47,901 nt of DNA, taken from assembly GCA_025359965.1 (NCBI GenBank), contig JANYDC010000074.1:1-47901 (forward strand). The letters run 5' to 3'. Position numbers and translations under genes: made by a program. This DNA comes from Pedosphaera sp. Lineage in GTDB: Bacteria; Verrucomicrobiota; Verrucomicrobiia; Limisphaerales; SXQI01. Shown piece after piece: positions 35,432 to 43,899 of this stretch (position 1 is the first letter of the stretch; the number at the start of each line of letters is the position of its first letter). Below the pieces are notes generated by a model that saw only the letters and a list, made by a program, of their open reading frames with translations, was not told the DNA's origin and did no database searches.

Positions 35432-35463
35432 GGCACAGGGAGTCCAGCTCCCTGTGCCCTTTT
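35432..35463 (+). terminator. Strong Rho-independent terminator after the small secreted protein
   Basis: GGCACAGGGAG-tccag-CTCCCTGTGCC is a perfect 11-base-pair stem followed by CTTTT. It ends about 50 bases before the next ATG. Confidence 0.9.
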
Positions 35464-35512
35464 GCCATCAAGAAAGTGGATTCCCCGCCTAGCCCATCAA
35501 CTCCCGCAGAGA

Positions 35513-36433
35513 ATGAAAATTAAAGCAGGAAAAATCTTGTTGGCAGCCAATCTGTGCTGGTCCGCCGCGCTAATATACGGCGTGCCCAAATTACTGCACG
35601 AGAACACCGCTGAAATTTCTCCCATTCCACATCCGATTGCACAAAAGTTGCAAGCCCTGCCGAACAATCGTCCGACGCAAGTATTCCGATGGAGTGACCT
35701 CGAATGCAGCGACTATCGCACTTACATGCAAAATCTCCGGGGCGTAGGATGCCCTGAGCCAACCATTTTTGACATCGTAACCGCAGACGTCCACGCCCTC
35801 TTTCAGAAGCAGAGACAGCAAACGCAAAAAATCGATCTCTGCACCCTGAAAAGCATCGCTCAACAAGAGGCAGAAGTGCTGCACGCGTTGGGCATTCAGT
35901 CGGGCACTATTGCAGTGCCGCAATCCACCTTTGAGGAATCTGGCCGTAACTCTGATGAAGCAGATTCTCGGGATCAAGCAGCCATGGCTATGGCCTACCA
36001 AATATTTTCGACACAACGTGCGATGATCATCGCATCAATCAAAGACCGTGAACCAACAGAAAAGGAATTAAGAACCATTGAGGAACTGGAAAAAGCTTTC
36101 GAGGAGCAGCGCAAATTTTTAAGCCCCGAGGAAAAGGAGATTTTAGACTTGGAATACTCTCCCAGTGCCAACTCCCTCAGGGACGCCTTGACCCGGATCG
36201 AAGTCAGCGATGAGGAATTTCGAGCCTTGTACTCCCTCCGCAAAAAGAGTGACTCGGCCGCAGGTATAAGCAAGGAGGAGGAAGAACAAGTGAGGCAACA
36301 TGTCGAGGAACAATTCCTGCAGATTCTCGGGCCAGAGCGGTACGACCAGTACACGGGGCTGAGCAGAGATCAGGATGCACCCAACGAGTCGCCCAAAGAA
36401 AACAACCCCACACCAGATGTGCCCACCAGTTGA
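35513..36433 (+). CDS. Exported hypothetical protein with verrucomicrobial DY-x-YxxNLR motif
   Basis: A 306-residue protein with an N-terminal signal or anchor helix (ILLAANLCWSAALIYGVPKLL) and a mature region carrying FRWSDLECSDYRTYMQNLRG, then VGCPEPTIFDIVTADVHALF. From memory, this DYxxYxxNLRxxGCPExTIxDIxxADV pattern recurs in exported proteins of unknown role in Verrucomicrobiota. The C-terminal 150 residues are highly charged and helical (EEQRKFLSPEEKEIL, SKEEEEQVRQHVEEQF), likely coiled coil. No catalytic motif was seen. The frame extends upstream to 35303, but that part lies over the previous gene and terminator. ATG 35513 places the signal helix at the start. Confidence 0.75.
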   Translation: MKIKAGKILLAANLCWSAALIYGVPKLLHENTAEISPIPHPIAQKLQALPNNRPTQVFRWSDLECSDYRTYMQNLRGVGCPEPTIFDIVTADVHALFQKQRQQTQKIDLCTLKSIAQQEAEVLHALGIQSGTIAVPQSTFEESGRNSDEADSRDQAAMAMAYQIFSTQRAMIIASIKDREPTEKELRTIEELEKAFEEQRKFLSPEEKEILDLEYSPSANSLRDALTRIEVSDEEFRALYSLRKKSDSAAGISKEEEEQVRQHVEEQFLQILGPERYDQYTGLSRDQDAPNESPKENNPTPDVPTS

Positions 36434-36773
36434 ATGCCGGGTGTGGAAACAAAATTGTGCACTGCACCTCAAACTCCAATGGTCTGTAGCAGAGCTGTGA
36501 GTCTGTGAGTCGCAGCAATGAAGCAACTCGAAAGGGTCCAACCCCTCCTGTGCGCGCTTCGTATCCGAAACCGCTGCGAGTCGCATAGCCGCGCTCCGTC
36601 GGGCCAAAGATAGAGCGCAGCTTCTTGAAAAAGCCAAACGCATACGAATTTTGCTGCGGAAGCTCCGGTTTCTGGAGATTTGAACTATTTTATCTCACAC
36701 CTTGAATGCCGCTAATCCAGAAATAAGCTTTGCAATCGCGAGCCCCTTTGGCATGGTTTGCAGCCACTGGTCG
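36434..36773. other. Intergenic region with a possible coding relic
   Basis: About 340 bases between the exported protein and the tRNA. On the plus strand, from about 36520 to 36684, a frame without a start codon reads ARFVSETAASRIAALRRAK, then DRAQLLEKAKRIRILLRKL, ending RFLEI and TGA. This is a strongly basic amphipathic helix with protein-like composition. It may be the 3' remnant of a lost gene. Next to it is the tRNA-Pro gene, a frequent target for integrases, but no integrase or repeat copy of the tRNA end was seen. Confidence 0.35.
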
Positions 36774-36850
36774 CGGGGCGTAGCGTAGCCTGGTAGCGCG
36801 CGTGGTTCGGGTCCACGAGGTCGTGAGTTCAATTCTCACCGCCCCGACCA
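36774..36850 (+). tRNA. tRNA-Pro (anticodon CGG), CCA encoded
   Basis: The 77-base cloverleaf is complete. The acceptor CGGGGCG (36774-36780) pairs with CGCCCCG (36840-36846), followed by A and an encoded CCA (36848-36850). The D-arm contains TAGCCTGGTAGCGC. The anticodon arm is CGTGG-TTCGGGT-CCACG with anticodon CGG. The T-arm has GTTCAATTC with flanking GTGAG/CTCAC. It reads CCG proline codons. Confidence 0.96.
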
Positions 36851-36929
36851 TTTCAAGAGGCAATTCCACTGGATTCCAACGACCGATTTTTACTGGCTCG
36901 GACGCAAAGGAGAAGGTATCACTCATCCC

Positions 36930-38015
36930 ATGCACATTTGTTTCTGGCGACTGGCTGTCGTTTCGTTGGCGGCTTCGGCGTTAATTGGCTTGGTTCAGGC
37001 GCAGACTCCCAAAGAGTTTGTGGAGGCTGACTTTGGAAAAACTGAAGACGGCACCACGGTCAAGTTGATCACGCTCAAAAACTCCAAAGGGATGAGCGCC
37101 CAAATCATGACCCTTGGCGCCATCATCAAGGAAATTCATGCCCCTGATCGCAATGGACACTTCACCAACATCGTACTCACGACGGACACTTTGGAGAAAT
37201 TCCAAAAGGGTTTTAACGGATCGGCCGCAGTGATTGGGCGTGTCGTAAACCGCATCGGCGGGGCACAATTCGAGCTGGATGGAGCGACCTATAAGCTGGC
37301 CGCAAACACGGGTAAGAATTCCATTCATGGCGGGAACAAAGGTTTTTCGCAAGTGGTGTGGACCGTAGAGAAGTCTGCCGTAATGAGCCACGAATCCTCT
37401 GTGAAACTGACCTATTTCAGCAAAGACGGCGAGGAAGGATACCCGGGCAACTTAAAGACAACCGTGATCTACACGTTAACGGATAACAACGAGCTGCGCG
37501 TCGATTACCAGGCGGAGACCGACAAAGCCACGATTGTGAATCTGACCAATCACGCCTATTGGAATCTGGCCGGCGGAGGGAGCTGCCTCGATAACATTTT
37601 GTGGATACCCTCCGAAAGCTACACCGATTCAGACGTGGATCTAATTCCCACTGGAGCGATCCTACCGCTCAAGGGAACGCCCATGGATTTCACTAAACCG
37701 ACCCGCATCGGCGATCGTATTGAACAGTTGAAGCCGAAGATGAACGGGTATGACCACAATTACATCTTGAGTGAGGCAAAAACCATGAAGATGGCTGCCC
37801 GTTTGACCGAACCCAAGAGCGGCCGCATTATGGAAGTACGCACCACTCAGCCCGCCGTGCAACTCTACACCGGTAACCACATGGGCCATACCGCCGTTTG
37901 CCTGGAGACTCAGCATTATCCCGATGCCATCCATCACAAGAATTTCCCCTCAATCGTGGTGAGACCGGGCGCACCGTTGAAAGAGACCACTCTCTTTACT
38001 TTCCTGGCTAAGTAG
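36930..38015 (+). CDS. galM: Exported aldose 1-epimerase (galactose mutarotase)
   Basis: A 361-residue mutarotase interconverting alpha and beta anomers of aldoses. The family motifs are GRVVNRIGGAQFELDG, NSIHGGNKGF (substrate-binding His), NLTNHAYWNLAG (catalytic His) and LETQHYPDAIHH (catalytic Glu region). An N-terminal signal peptide (WRLAVVSLAASALIGLVQAQ) places it in the periplasm, as in many Verrucomicrobiota that break down polysaccharides. It starts 80 bases after the tRNA. AAAGGAGAAGG lies about 12-24 bases before the ATG. The sugar dehydrogenase at 42075 could use the anomer it provides, which is an inference. Confidence 0.93.
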   Translation: MHICFWRLAVVSLAASALIGLVQAQTPKEFVEADFGKTEDGTTVKLITLKNSKGMSAQIMTLGAIIKEIHAPDRNGHFTNIVLTTDTLEKFQKGFNGSAAVIGRVVNRIGGAQFELDGATYKLAANTGKNSIHGGNKGFSQVVWTVEKSAVMSHESSVKLTYFSKDGEEGYPGNLKTTVIYTLTDNNELRVDYQAETDKATIVNLTNHAYWNLAGGGSCLDNILWIPSESYTDSDVDLIPTGAILPLKGTPMDFTKPTRIGDRIEQLKPKMNGYDHNYILSEAKTMKMAARLTEPKSGRIMEVRTTQPAVQLYTGNHMGHTAVCLETQHYPDAIHHKNFPSIVVRPGAPLKETTLFTFLAK

Positions 38016-38175
38016 GCAAAACACGGATGGACGGCCCCAGCGCTTTCGATTTCTTAATGAAGTCGGAGTCCGAGTTCATACTTTAAATCACTCCTGCATG
38101 GGCTAGATTTAGGCCATGTCACTCCGGGATCGCGTCAAGCCTTTGACTATATCCTGAATTAATTCGGTTGGTCCC

Positions 38176-40497
38176 ATGAATCGTCTACTTGCAGCACTGG
38201 TGTTGTGGTTCGGCTTTGCGGAAATGCACCTCGCTTCCGCCGCTTCGGATTACACACTTGGCGTCAAGCCGATCCTCGAAAAACGCTGCTACTCTTGCCA
38301 CGGCCGACTGAAGCAGGAAGGCAAGCTGCGACTCGATGCCGCCACCCTCATTCATGAAGGCGGAAAAAACGGCCCTGTAATTGCCGCCGGGAAAAGTGAT
38401 GCAAGTGAACTCCTCAAGCGGATCACCACCCAGGTGGAGGATGATCGCATGCCTCCCGAGGGCAAGCCGCTCACGCCCGAGCAGATTGCCATAATCAAGC
38501 TATGGATCGACGGAGGCGCAAAGTTTCCCTCCAACGAATCCATTCCCAAATTACCCTCCGAACACTGGGCATTCCAGCCCGTGCTCCGGCCTGCCGTTCC
38601 GTCGATCAAGAATAAGAAATGGGTGCGAAACCCAATTGATCAATTCGTCCTCTCAAAATTAGAGGCGCGCGGCTGGCGGCCCGCCAAAGAGGCAGAGCCC
38701 AACGCTTTGCTACGCCGCGTCCACCTCGATCTCATTGGCCTGCCCCCGACGCTGGCGGAGCAGGATGGCTTTGCCAACAATGCAAAGGGCGGTCAGTCCG
38801 CCACAGCACTGGACAACGTGATCACCAACCTGCTGGCTCGCCCACAATACGGCGAACGCTGGGCACGCCACTGGCTTGATGTCGTTCGCTATGCGGACAG
38901 CAATGGCTACGAACGCGATGCCGAGAAGCCCTTCGTATGGCGGTATCGCGATTACGTCATCCGCTCGTTCAATGCGGACAAGCCGTATGATCGATTCCTT
39001 CTCGAACAATTCGCTGGCGACGAGCTTCCTGACTCCGATGGCGACACCCTCATCGCCACCGGCATGAACCGTCTCGGCAATTGGGACGACGAACCCGCCG
39101 ATCCCGAACTTGATCGCTTCGATCAACTCGATGACATCATAAGCACCACTTCACAAGCTATCCTTGGGCTGACCCTTGGTTGTGCGCGCTGCCACGACCA
39201 CAAATTTGAGCCCCTGAGCACGCGCGATTATTATAGCATGGCCGCGATCTTCAACACCTTGAAGCGCCCCCAAAATGGCCGGACCGAACTAACCCTCCCC
39301 GCCGGGCGTTTCGAAGAAATCTCTGCCGTCAACCAACGCGATCAGAAGATCGGCGAACTCCGCCGCCAAACGAACACACTCTCGTCTATTGAGATCGAAA
39401 AAAAGGTGCAGAAGCTTCACGAAGCCACTCCGGATTTGCCCCAAGCCTATTTCCTCAACGAACCCTCACCCGAGGCTCCCATCACGCATGTCCTGCTGCG
39501 CGGCAGCCCGGCAAGGCGCAGCGCGGAAGTTTCGCCCGCCGTTCCAGCCATTCTCACCCGGCGGCAGCCTCAGTTTCCAGCCGCAGGCCCGCACACCAGC
39601 CAACGCCGTCTGGGACTCGCACGCTGGTTGGCCAGTGCGGAAAATCCGCTCACCGCCCGGGTCATCGTCAATCGCGTCTGGCAGCAACACTTCGGCGCGG
39701 GTCTTGTCCGAACTCCGAGCGATTTTGGCGTCATGGGCGAACCACCCACGCATCCAGAACTACTCGATTGGCTGGCACACTGGTTCACCCACGAAGGGCA
39801 ATGGTCGTTGAAATCCCTCCACCGCCTCATCCTCAGCAGCAATGCATGGAGAATGAGCCGGGCTCCCACTGCCGACCACGCCGCCGCCGATTCCGAAAAC
39901 CGCCTGCTCTGGCACACTTCCTACCGCCGTCTTGATGTTGAGGCTTTGCGTGATTCCATGCTCGCCGTCAGCGGCCAACTTAACCAAGCGATGTACGGGC
40001 GCGGCGTGTTCCTGCGCATTCCCCAAGCAGCCATTGAGGCCAACACCGACAAGGATTCGATCTGGCAACCATCGCCCGAAGCAGAGCAATCCCGTCGCTC
40101 CATCTACGCCTTCGTCAAACGCGGCCTCGTGGTGCCGATGTTTGAAGTGCTCGATTTATGCGACACGGTTCATAGCTCGGCTCAGCGCAATATCACCACC
40201 GTCGCGCCCCAAGCACTCACCCTTTTCAACGGCGATTTCGTCAACGAACAGGCGCGGCATTTCGCGAATCGGCTGCTCAAGGAGGCGGGTGAAAAACCAA
40301 GGCCGCAAGTCATCCGTGCCTACCGCCTTGCGCTCGGTCGAATGCCCTCCAGCTCTGAGTTGGCCGAGATGACTCGTTTCCTAAGCGCCGAGGAATTGCA
40401 GACGAAATTTCTCCCCGGCGCACCGGTAGCCTCCACTGCGTTGGAACAAGTGTGCCGTGTGATCCTGAACCTTAACGAATTTGCGTATGCCGATTGA
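38176..40497 (+). CDS. PSCyt1-DUF1549-DUF1553 (PSD1) cytochrome protein, short form
   Basis: A 773-residue exported protein of the kind abundant in Planctomycetota and Verrucomicrobiota. A signal peptide is followed by a cytochrome domain with CYSCHG (Cys38, Cys41, His42) and the DRMPPEGKPLTPEQI sequence. Next is DUF1549 (NPIDQFVLSKLEARGW, YGERWARHWLDVVRYADSNG, TLGCARCHDHKFEPL, which gives a second CxxCH). The C-terminus is DUF1553 (LARWLASAENPLTARVIVNR, QHFGAGLVRTPSDFG, SVHSSAQRN-type end). Most relatives are about 900-1100 residues; this one lacks the middle insert often found between the two DUFs. The role is not established, but association with DUF1501 proteins is constant. The DUF1501 gene overlaps its end. 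Confidence 0.93.
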   Translation: MNRLLAALVLWFGFAEMHLASAASDYTLGVKPILEKRCYSCHGRLKQEGKLRLDAATLIHEGGKNGPVIAAGKSDASELLKRITTQVEDDRMPPEGKPLTPEQIAIIKLWIDGGAKFPSNESIPKLPSEHWAFQPVLRPAVPSIKNKKWVRNPIDQFVLSKLEARGWRPAKEAEPNALLRRVHLDLIGLPPTLAEQDGFANNAKGGQSATALDNVITNLLARPQYGERWARHWLDVVRYADSNGYERDAEKPFVWRYRDYVIRSFNADKPYDRFLLEQFAGDELPDSDGDTLIATGMNRLGNWDDEPADPELDRFDQLDDIISTTSQAILGLTLGCARCHDHKFEPLSTRDYYSMAAIFNTLKRPQNGRTELTLPAGRFEEISAVNQRDQKIGELRRQTNTLSSIEIEKKVQKLHEATPDLPQAYFLNEPSPEAPITHVLLRGSPARRSAEVSPAVPAILTRRQPQFPAAGPHTSQRRLGLARWLASAENPLTARVIVNRVWQQHFGAGLVRTPSDFGVMGEPPTHPELLDWLAHWFTHEGQWSLKSLHRLILSSNAWRMSRAPTADHAAADSENRLLWHTSYRRLDVEALRDSMLAVSGQLNQAMYGRGVFLRIPQAAIEANTDKDSIWQPSPEAEQSRRSIYAFVKRGLVVPMFEVLDLCDTVHSSAQRNITTVAPQALTLFNGDFVNEQARHFANRLLKEAGEKPRPQVIRAYRLALGRMPSSSELAEMTRFLSAEELQTKFLPGAPVASTALEQVCRVILNLNEFAYAD

Positions 40498-41971
40498 ACC
40501 CGACTCACGCTTCATCCCGAACCCGACTCCATGCGGCCGTTCGCGCCGCGAATTCCTCTGGCAGGTCGGCGGAGGTTTTGCCGGGCTGGCCATGATCGAC
40601 CTACTTACGCGTACGGGTGCTTTTCCCATGGAAGCCAGCGCGGCCCCGGCGGGACTCAATCCACTCACCCCGAAGCCCCAGCATTTCCCAGCCAAAGCCA
40701 AACACGTCGTATTTCTCTTCATGAACGGCGGTCCCAGCCAGGTGGATACCTTCGATCCCAAGCCGGAACTGGCCAAACACCACGGCCAGTCTTACACGGG
40801 CGATGCCAAAATCGGCTCCAACGGGCGAGCCATCGGCCATCTCATGCAATCGCCGTTTGAGTTTAAGAAACATGGTAAAAGCGGACTGGAAATCAGCAGC
40901 CTTTTTCCACACACCGCGAAGTTTGCCGACGACCTTTGCGTCATCCGCTCCATGCACTCCGACACGGCGGCTCATGCCTCCGGCTGTTTGCAAATGAACA
41001 CCGGCAATGTGCTCATCGGCAAACCGTGTCTTGGCTCCTGGTTGAGCTACGGCCTGGGTGCGCTGAACGAAAACCTGCCGAGTTTTGTGGTCATGACTGA
41101 TCCGCGCGGCGGACCCATTGGGAGCGCCTCCAACTGGACCGCCGGTTACATGCCAGCCGCTTATCAAGGAACACTGTTTCGCAGTGCGGGCGTGCCGTTG
41201 CTTGATCTCGCCACCCCAAGCGGCACCAGCGAACACACGCAGCGGCGCAGCCTGGACCTGCTTAAAAAACTCAACGCCGAACACCTTGCCTCTCGGCCCG
41301 GAGAATCCGAACTTGCGGCGCGCATTGAGTCCTACGAACTCGCCTACCGCATGCAAACCACCGCCGCCGAAGTCGTGGACATCAACCGCGAAAACACCGC
41401 CACGAGGGAAGCCTACGGACTGAACGAAAAGCTCACCGCCGACTTCGGCCGGAAATGCCTTATCACGCGTCGTCTCCTTGAAAAAGGCGTGCGCTTCGTA
41501 CAACTATACTCCGGCGGCGGCCATATCGAGGATACCTGGGACGGCCACAACGATTGCATCGCCAACCACAGCCTCCATGCAGGCGAAACCGACAAGCCAA
41601 TCGCCGCCCTCATCGCAGACCTCAAGCGCACCGGGCTTTGGGATGAAACGCTCCTAGTCTGGGGCGGAGAATTTGGCCGAACGCCCACCAGCGAAGGTGT
41701 GGGCAAACTTGGCCGCGACCATGATTGGCATGGCTTTTCCATGTGGCTGGCTGGCGCGGGCGTAAAAGGTGGACAAGCTATTGGCTCTACCGACGAAGTA
41801 GGATTCAAAGCGGCTGAGGACCCATGCCACGTCTCGGATCTCCACGCCACCATCCTGCACCTGATGGGCCTCGACCACACCAAACTCACCTACTTTCATT
41901 CCGGTCTCGATCAACGACTGACTGGCGTAGTGGAGCGCAACGTCATCCGCAAAGCTCTGACCGGAGCTTGA
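40487..41971 (+). CDS. DUF1501 protein (Tat-exported, sulfatase-fold-like)
   Basis: A 494-residue partner of the PSD1 protein. It carries a twin-arginine-like leader (SRREFLWQVGGGFAGLAMIDLL), then VVFLFMNGGPSQVDTFDPKPEL, the family hallmark. Further conserved blocks are MHSDTAAHASGCLQMNTG, FVQLYSGGGHIEDTWDGHND, WGGEFGRTPTSEG and GRDHDWHGFSMWLAGAGVKGG, followed by LHATILHLMGLDH. The fold is alkaline-phosphatase/sulfatase-like with metal ligands (Asp, His), but activity is unproven. ATG 40487 overlaps the PSD1 stop by 11 bases, so the two are coupled. TTG 40481 is an alternative start. Confidence 0.93.
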   Translation: MPIEPDSRFIPNPTPCGRSRREFLWQVGGGFAGLAMIDLLTRTGAFPMEASAAPAGLNPLTPKPQHFPAKAKHVVFLFMNGGPSQVDTFDPKPELAKHHGQSYTGDAKIGSNGRAIGHLMQSPFEFKKHGKSGLEISSLFPHTAKFADDLCVIRSMHSDTAAHASGCLQMNTGNVLIGKPCLGSWLSYGLGALNENLPSFVVMTDPRGGPIGSASNWTAGYMPAAYQGTLFRSAGVPLLDLATPSGTSEHTQRRSLDLLKKLNAEHLASRPGESELAARIESYELAYRMQTTAAEVVDINRENTATREAYGLNEKLTADFGRKCLITRRLLEKGVRFVQLYSGGGHIEDTWDGHNDCIANHSLHAGETDKPIAALIADLKRTGLWDETLLVWGGEFGRTPTSEGVGKLGRDHDWHGFSMWLAGAGVKGGQAIGSTDEVGFKAAEDPCHVSDLHATILHLMGLDHTKLTYFHSGLDQRLTGVVERNVIRKALTGA

Positions 41972-42074
41972 ATAAAGGAATTAGGAAGGAATCGCCGAAG
42001 GACCACCAGTCCGTTCCGTAGGATTTATCGCGAAAAATATTGCTCACAAGGTTCTGCTAAAGTAATGGAAGCTC

Positions 42075-43382
42075 ATGATGAATCTTTCACGATGGGCTGC
42101 ATGCCTAGCTTCGGTCGCCTCGTTATTCGCCGGCAACAGCGGCTTTGCGGAGGACGCCAAGAGTGCCCACCCAGAGCAGAAGCCTCCAGCACCGCAGAAT
42201 GTAAAGCTGCCTAATGGGTTTAAATACGAGACTTTGGTGGCAGGCGACATTCCGGAACCGGTGTTCCTCCAATTTTCACCGGATGGACGCTTATGGTTCA
42301 CTGGCCGTCGCGGGCAAATCTGGGCCTACGATTTTGAGACCAAAAAACACGACGAAGTTGCCTCACTCAAAGTCTGTTGGGAACCCACCCCGGGCCGTGA
42401 ATCAAACGAACGCGGTTTGCACGGCATTGAGTTCGATCCCGACTATCTCAAGAACGGCTACATCTACCTACACTACGCCCCGTACGCTCCAACCAACGCC
42501 ACTGCGTGGAGCAATCGCGTTTCACGATTCACAGTCAACGATCCTAAACGGGCCACCGGTCTTAAGCCGGATTCTGAAAAGATTTACCTGACCATTCCCT
42601 CTCTGCGTGGTTTCCACCAAGGCGGGGCGATGCAATACAACCCCAAGGATCACACCTTGTACGTGACCGAGGGTGACAACAATGTCTCCGGCGAAACCGA
42701 GAAATTCTGGAACGATCCCAAAAACCCGCCCCAAGTCCTGTCCGCCCTGCAAGGCAAAGTCCTGCGCATCAATCTGGACGGAACCATCCCCAAGGATAAT
42801 CCGTTCGTTGGCCGAGCTGATGCCAATCCTGCCGTTTACACCTACGGCCATCGCAACCCCTACTCGATCAACATCGACCCTGAAACCGGCCGGGTGTTGG
42901 TGGGTGAAGTGGGCTATGATCGACCTGAGGATTGGGAAGAAATAAACCTGTTGCAGGCTGGCGGAAATTACGGCTGGCCCCGTTGCATGGGCACAAACGC
43001 CTTGGTCTTCGGCGGAACCCCTTGCGACATCCCTGGTGCAATCCCCCCGTTCATCACCTATAACCACAATCTGAACGGCGCCAATGCGGGAGGAAACGCC
43101 ACGAGTGGCCCCTTGTATCGTCGGCGTGGCGGTGCCTTTGATTTCCCTGAGCATTACCAGGCAGGCGCGTTCTATGCTGACTACGTCCGCAAATGGATTC
43201 GCTTTGCCCCTGTGGATGCATCGGGAACAGTCACCAAGACTGAGCCTTTCGTGGCCGGAATGACCGCTGGAGTCCTCGCGATGCAACAGGGCAAGGATGG
43301 GGCTCTTTATTTCGTCGAATACGGCGGCTGGTTCACGGGCAGCCCAAATGACCGGCTCTCGCGTATCGTTTACAAACCCTAA
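42075..43382 (+). CDS. PQQ-type soluble sugar dehydrogenase (GSDH family), exported
   Basis: A 435-residue six-bladed propeller dehydrogenase. It has a signal peptide (WAACLASVASLFAGNSGFAE), then LQFSPDGRLWFTGRRGQIW, RGLHGIEFDPDYLKNGYIYLHY, FHQGGAMQYNPKDHTLYVTEGD, YGHRNPYSINIDPETG and GEVGYDRPEDWEEINLLQAGGNYGWP, all family hallmarks. It oxidises aldoses using PQQ and a calcium ion in the periplasm. GGAAG before the ATG at 42075 supports this start. It follows the PSD1-DUF1501 pair by 103 bases and may share a transcript. Confidence 0.92.
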   Translation: MMNLSRWAACLASVASLFAGNSGFAEDAKSAHPEQKPPAPQNVKLPNGFKYETLVAGDIPEPVFLQFSPDGRLWFTGRRGQIWAYDFETKKHDEVASLKVCWEPTPGRESNERGLHGIEFDPDYLKNGYIYLHYAPYAPTNATAWSNRVSRFTVNDPKRATGLKPDSEKIYLTIPSLRGFHQGGAMQYNPKDHTLYVTEGDNNVSGETEKFWNDPKNPPQVLSALQGKVLRINLDGTIPKDNPFVGRADANPAVYTYGHRNPYSINIDPETGRVLVGEVGYDRPEDWEEINLLQAGGNYGWPRCMGTNALVFGGTPCDIPGAIPPFITYNHNLNGANAGGNATSGPLYRRRGGAFDFPEHYQAGAFYADYVRKWIRFAPVDASGTVTKTEPFVAGMTAGVLAMQQGKDGALYFVEYGGWFTGSPNDRLSRIVYKP

Positions 43383-43393
43383 CCGGCTGGACG

Positions 43394-43413
43394 GCGCGGT
43401 GCGGAGGCCGCGC
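43394..43413. terminator. GC-rich hairpin between convergent genes
   Basis: GCGCGG and CCGCGC enclose an eight-base loop in the 46-base gap between the sugar dehydrogenase and trmL, which end toward each other. The placement suits a shared terminator, but there is no T-run on either side. Confidence 0.4.
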
Positions 43414-43428
43414 GCTACCAAGCAGGTT

Positions 43429-43893
43429 TCACACTTCACCGGGGAAGCCCTGTTGACGCAGGGCTTCGTACAGAACCAACGCAGCGCAGTTGGACAGATT
43501 GAGCGAGCGCGATTCCTCTTTCATCATGGGAATGCGCACCCAAGACTTCGGATGACGCTCCATTAGAATGTTCGGCAACCCTCGCCCCTCGCTACCAAAG
43601 ACCAGGTAGTCGGCCGCAGCATATTGCACCTCGGCGTAGGTTTTCGGGCCGTCAGATTCGATTAGCCAGATTCGCGCCTCGGAAGGAAGGCTTTGCTCGA
43701 AGGTCTGCCAGTCGCGCCATGTTTTCCATTGGACCCATTGCCAATAGTCCATGCCCGCGCGCTTTAGCTGGGCATCATCCAAACGGAAACCCAGCGGTTC
43801 AATCAAGTGAAGTTCCGTCCCGGTCGCGGCGCAAAGCCGGGCGACGTTGCCGGCGTTGGGGGCAATCTCGGGGGCAAAAAGCACGATGCGCAT
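43429..43893 (-). CDS. trmL: tRNA (cytidine/uridine-34 2'-O)-methyltransferase TrmL
   Basis: A 154-residue SpoU/SPOUT methyltransferase. It starts MRIVLFAPEIAPNAGNVARLCAATG, followed by LHLIEPLGFRLDDAQLKRAGMDYW, the usual TrmL signature. The knotted C-terminus has VFGSEGRGLPNIL, then IPMMKEESRSLNLSNCAALVLYEALRQ-type sequence. It methylates the wobble nucleotide of certain leucine tRNAs. It starts six bases after truA, ending a run of minus-strand genes. Confidence 0.95.
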   Translation of the reverse strand: MRIVLFAPEIAPNAGNVARLCAATGTELHLIEPLGFRLDDAQLKRAGMDYWQWVQWKTWRDWQTFEQSLPSEARIWLIESDGPKTYAEVQYAAADYLVFGSEGRGLPNILMERHPKSWVRIPMMKEESRSLNLSNCAALVLYEALRQQGFPGEV

Positions 43894-43899
43894 AGGCGG

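Noticed and set aside
36143..36643. 166-codon minus-strand frame before the tRNA
   Set aside because: Overlaps a supported exported protein and lacks any family resemblance.
40601..41503. 300-codon open frame antisense to the DUF1501 gene
   Set aside because: Shadow of a well-supported gene on the other strand.
38176..41971. PSD1-DUF1501 pair as a novel system
   Set aside because: The pair is very common in Planctomycetota and Verrucomicrobiota, though its role is unsettled.
42522..43439. 305-codon open frame antisense to the sugar dehydrogenase
   Set aside because: The sense frame has all GSDH motifs; the antisense frame has no recognisable domain.
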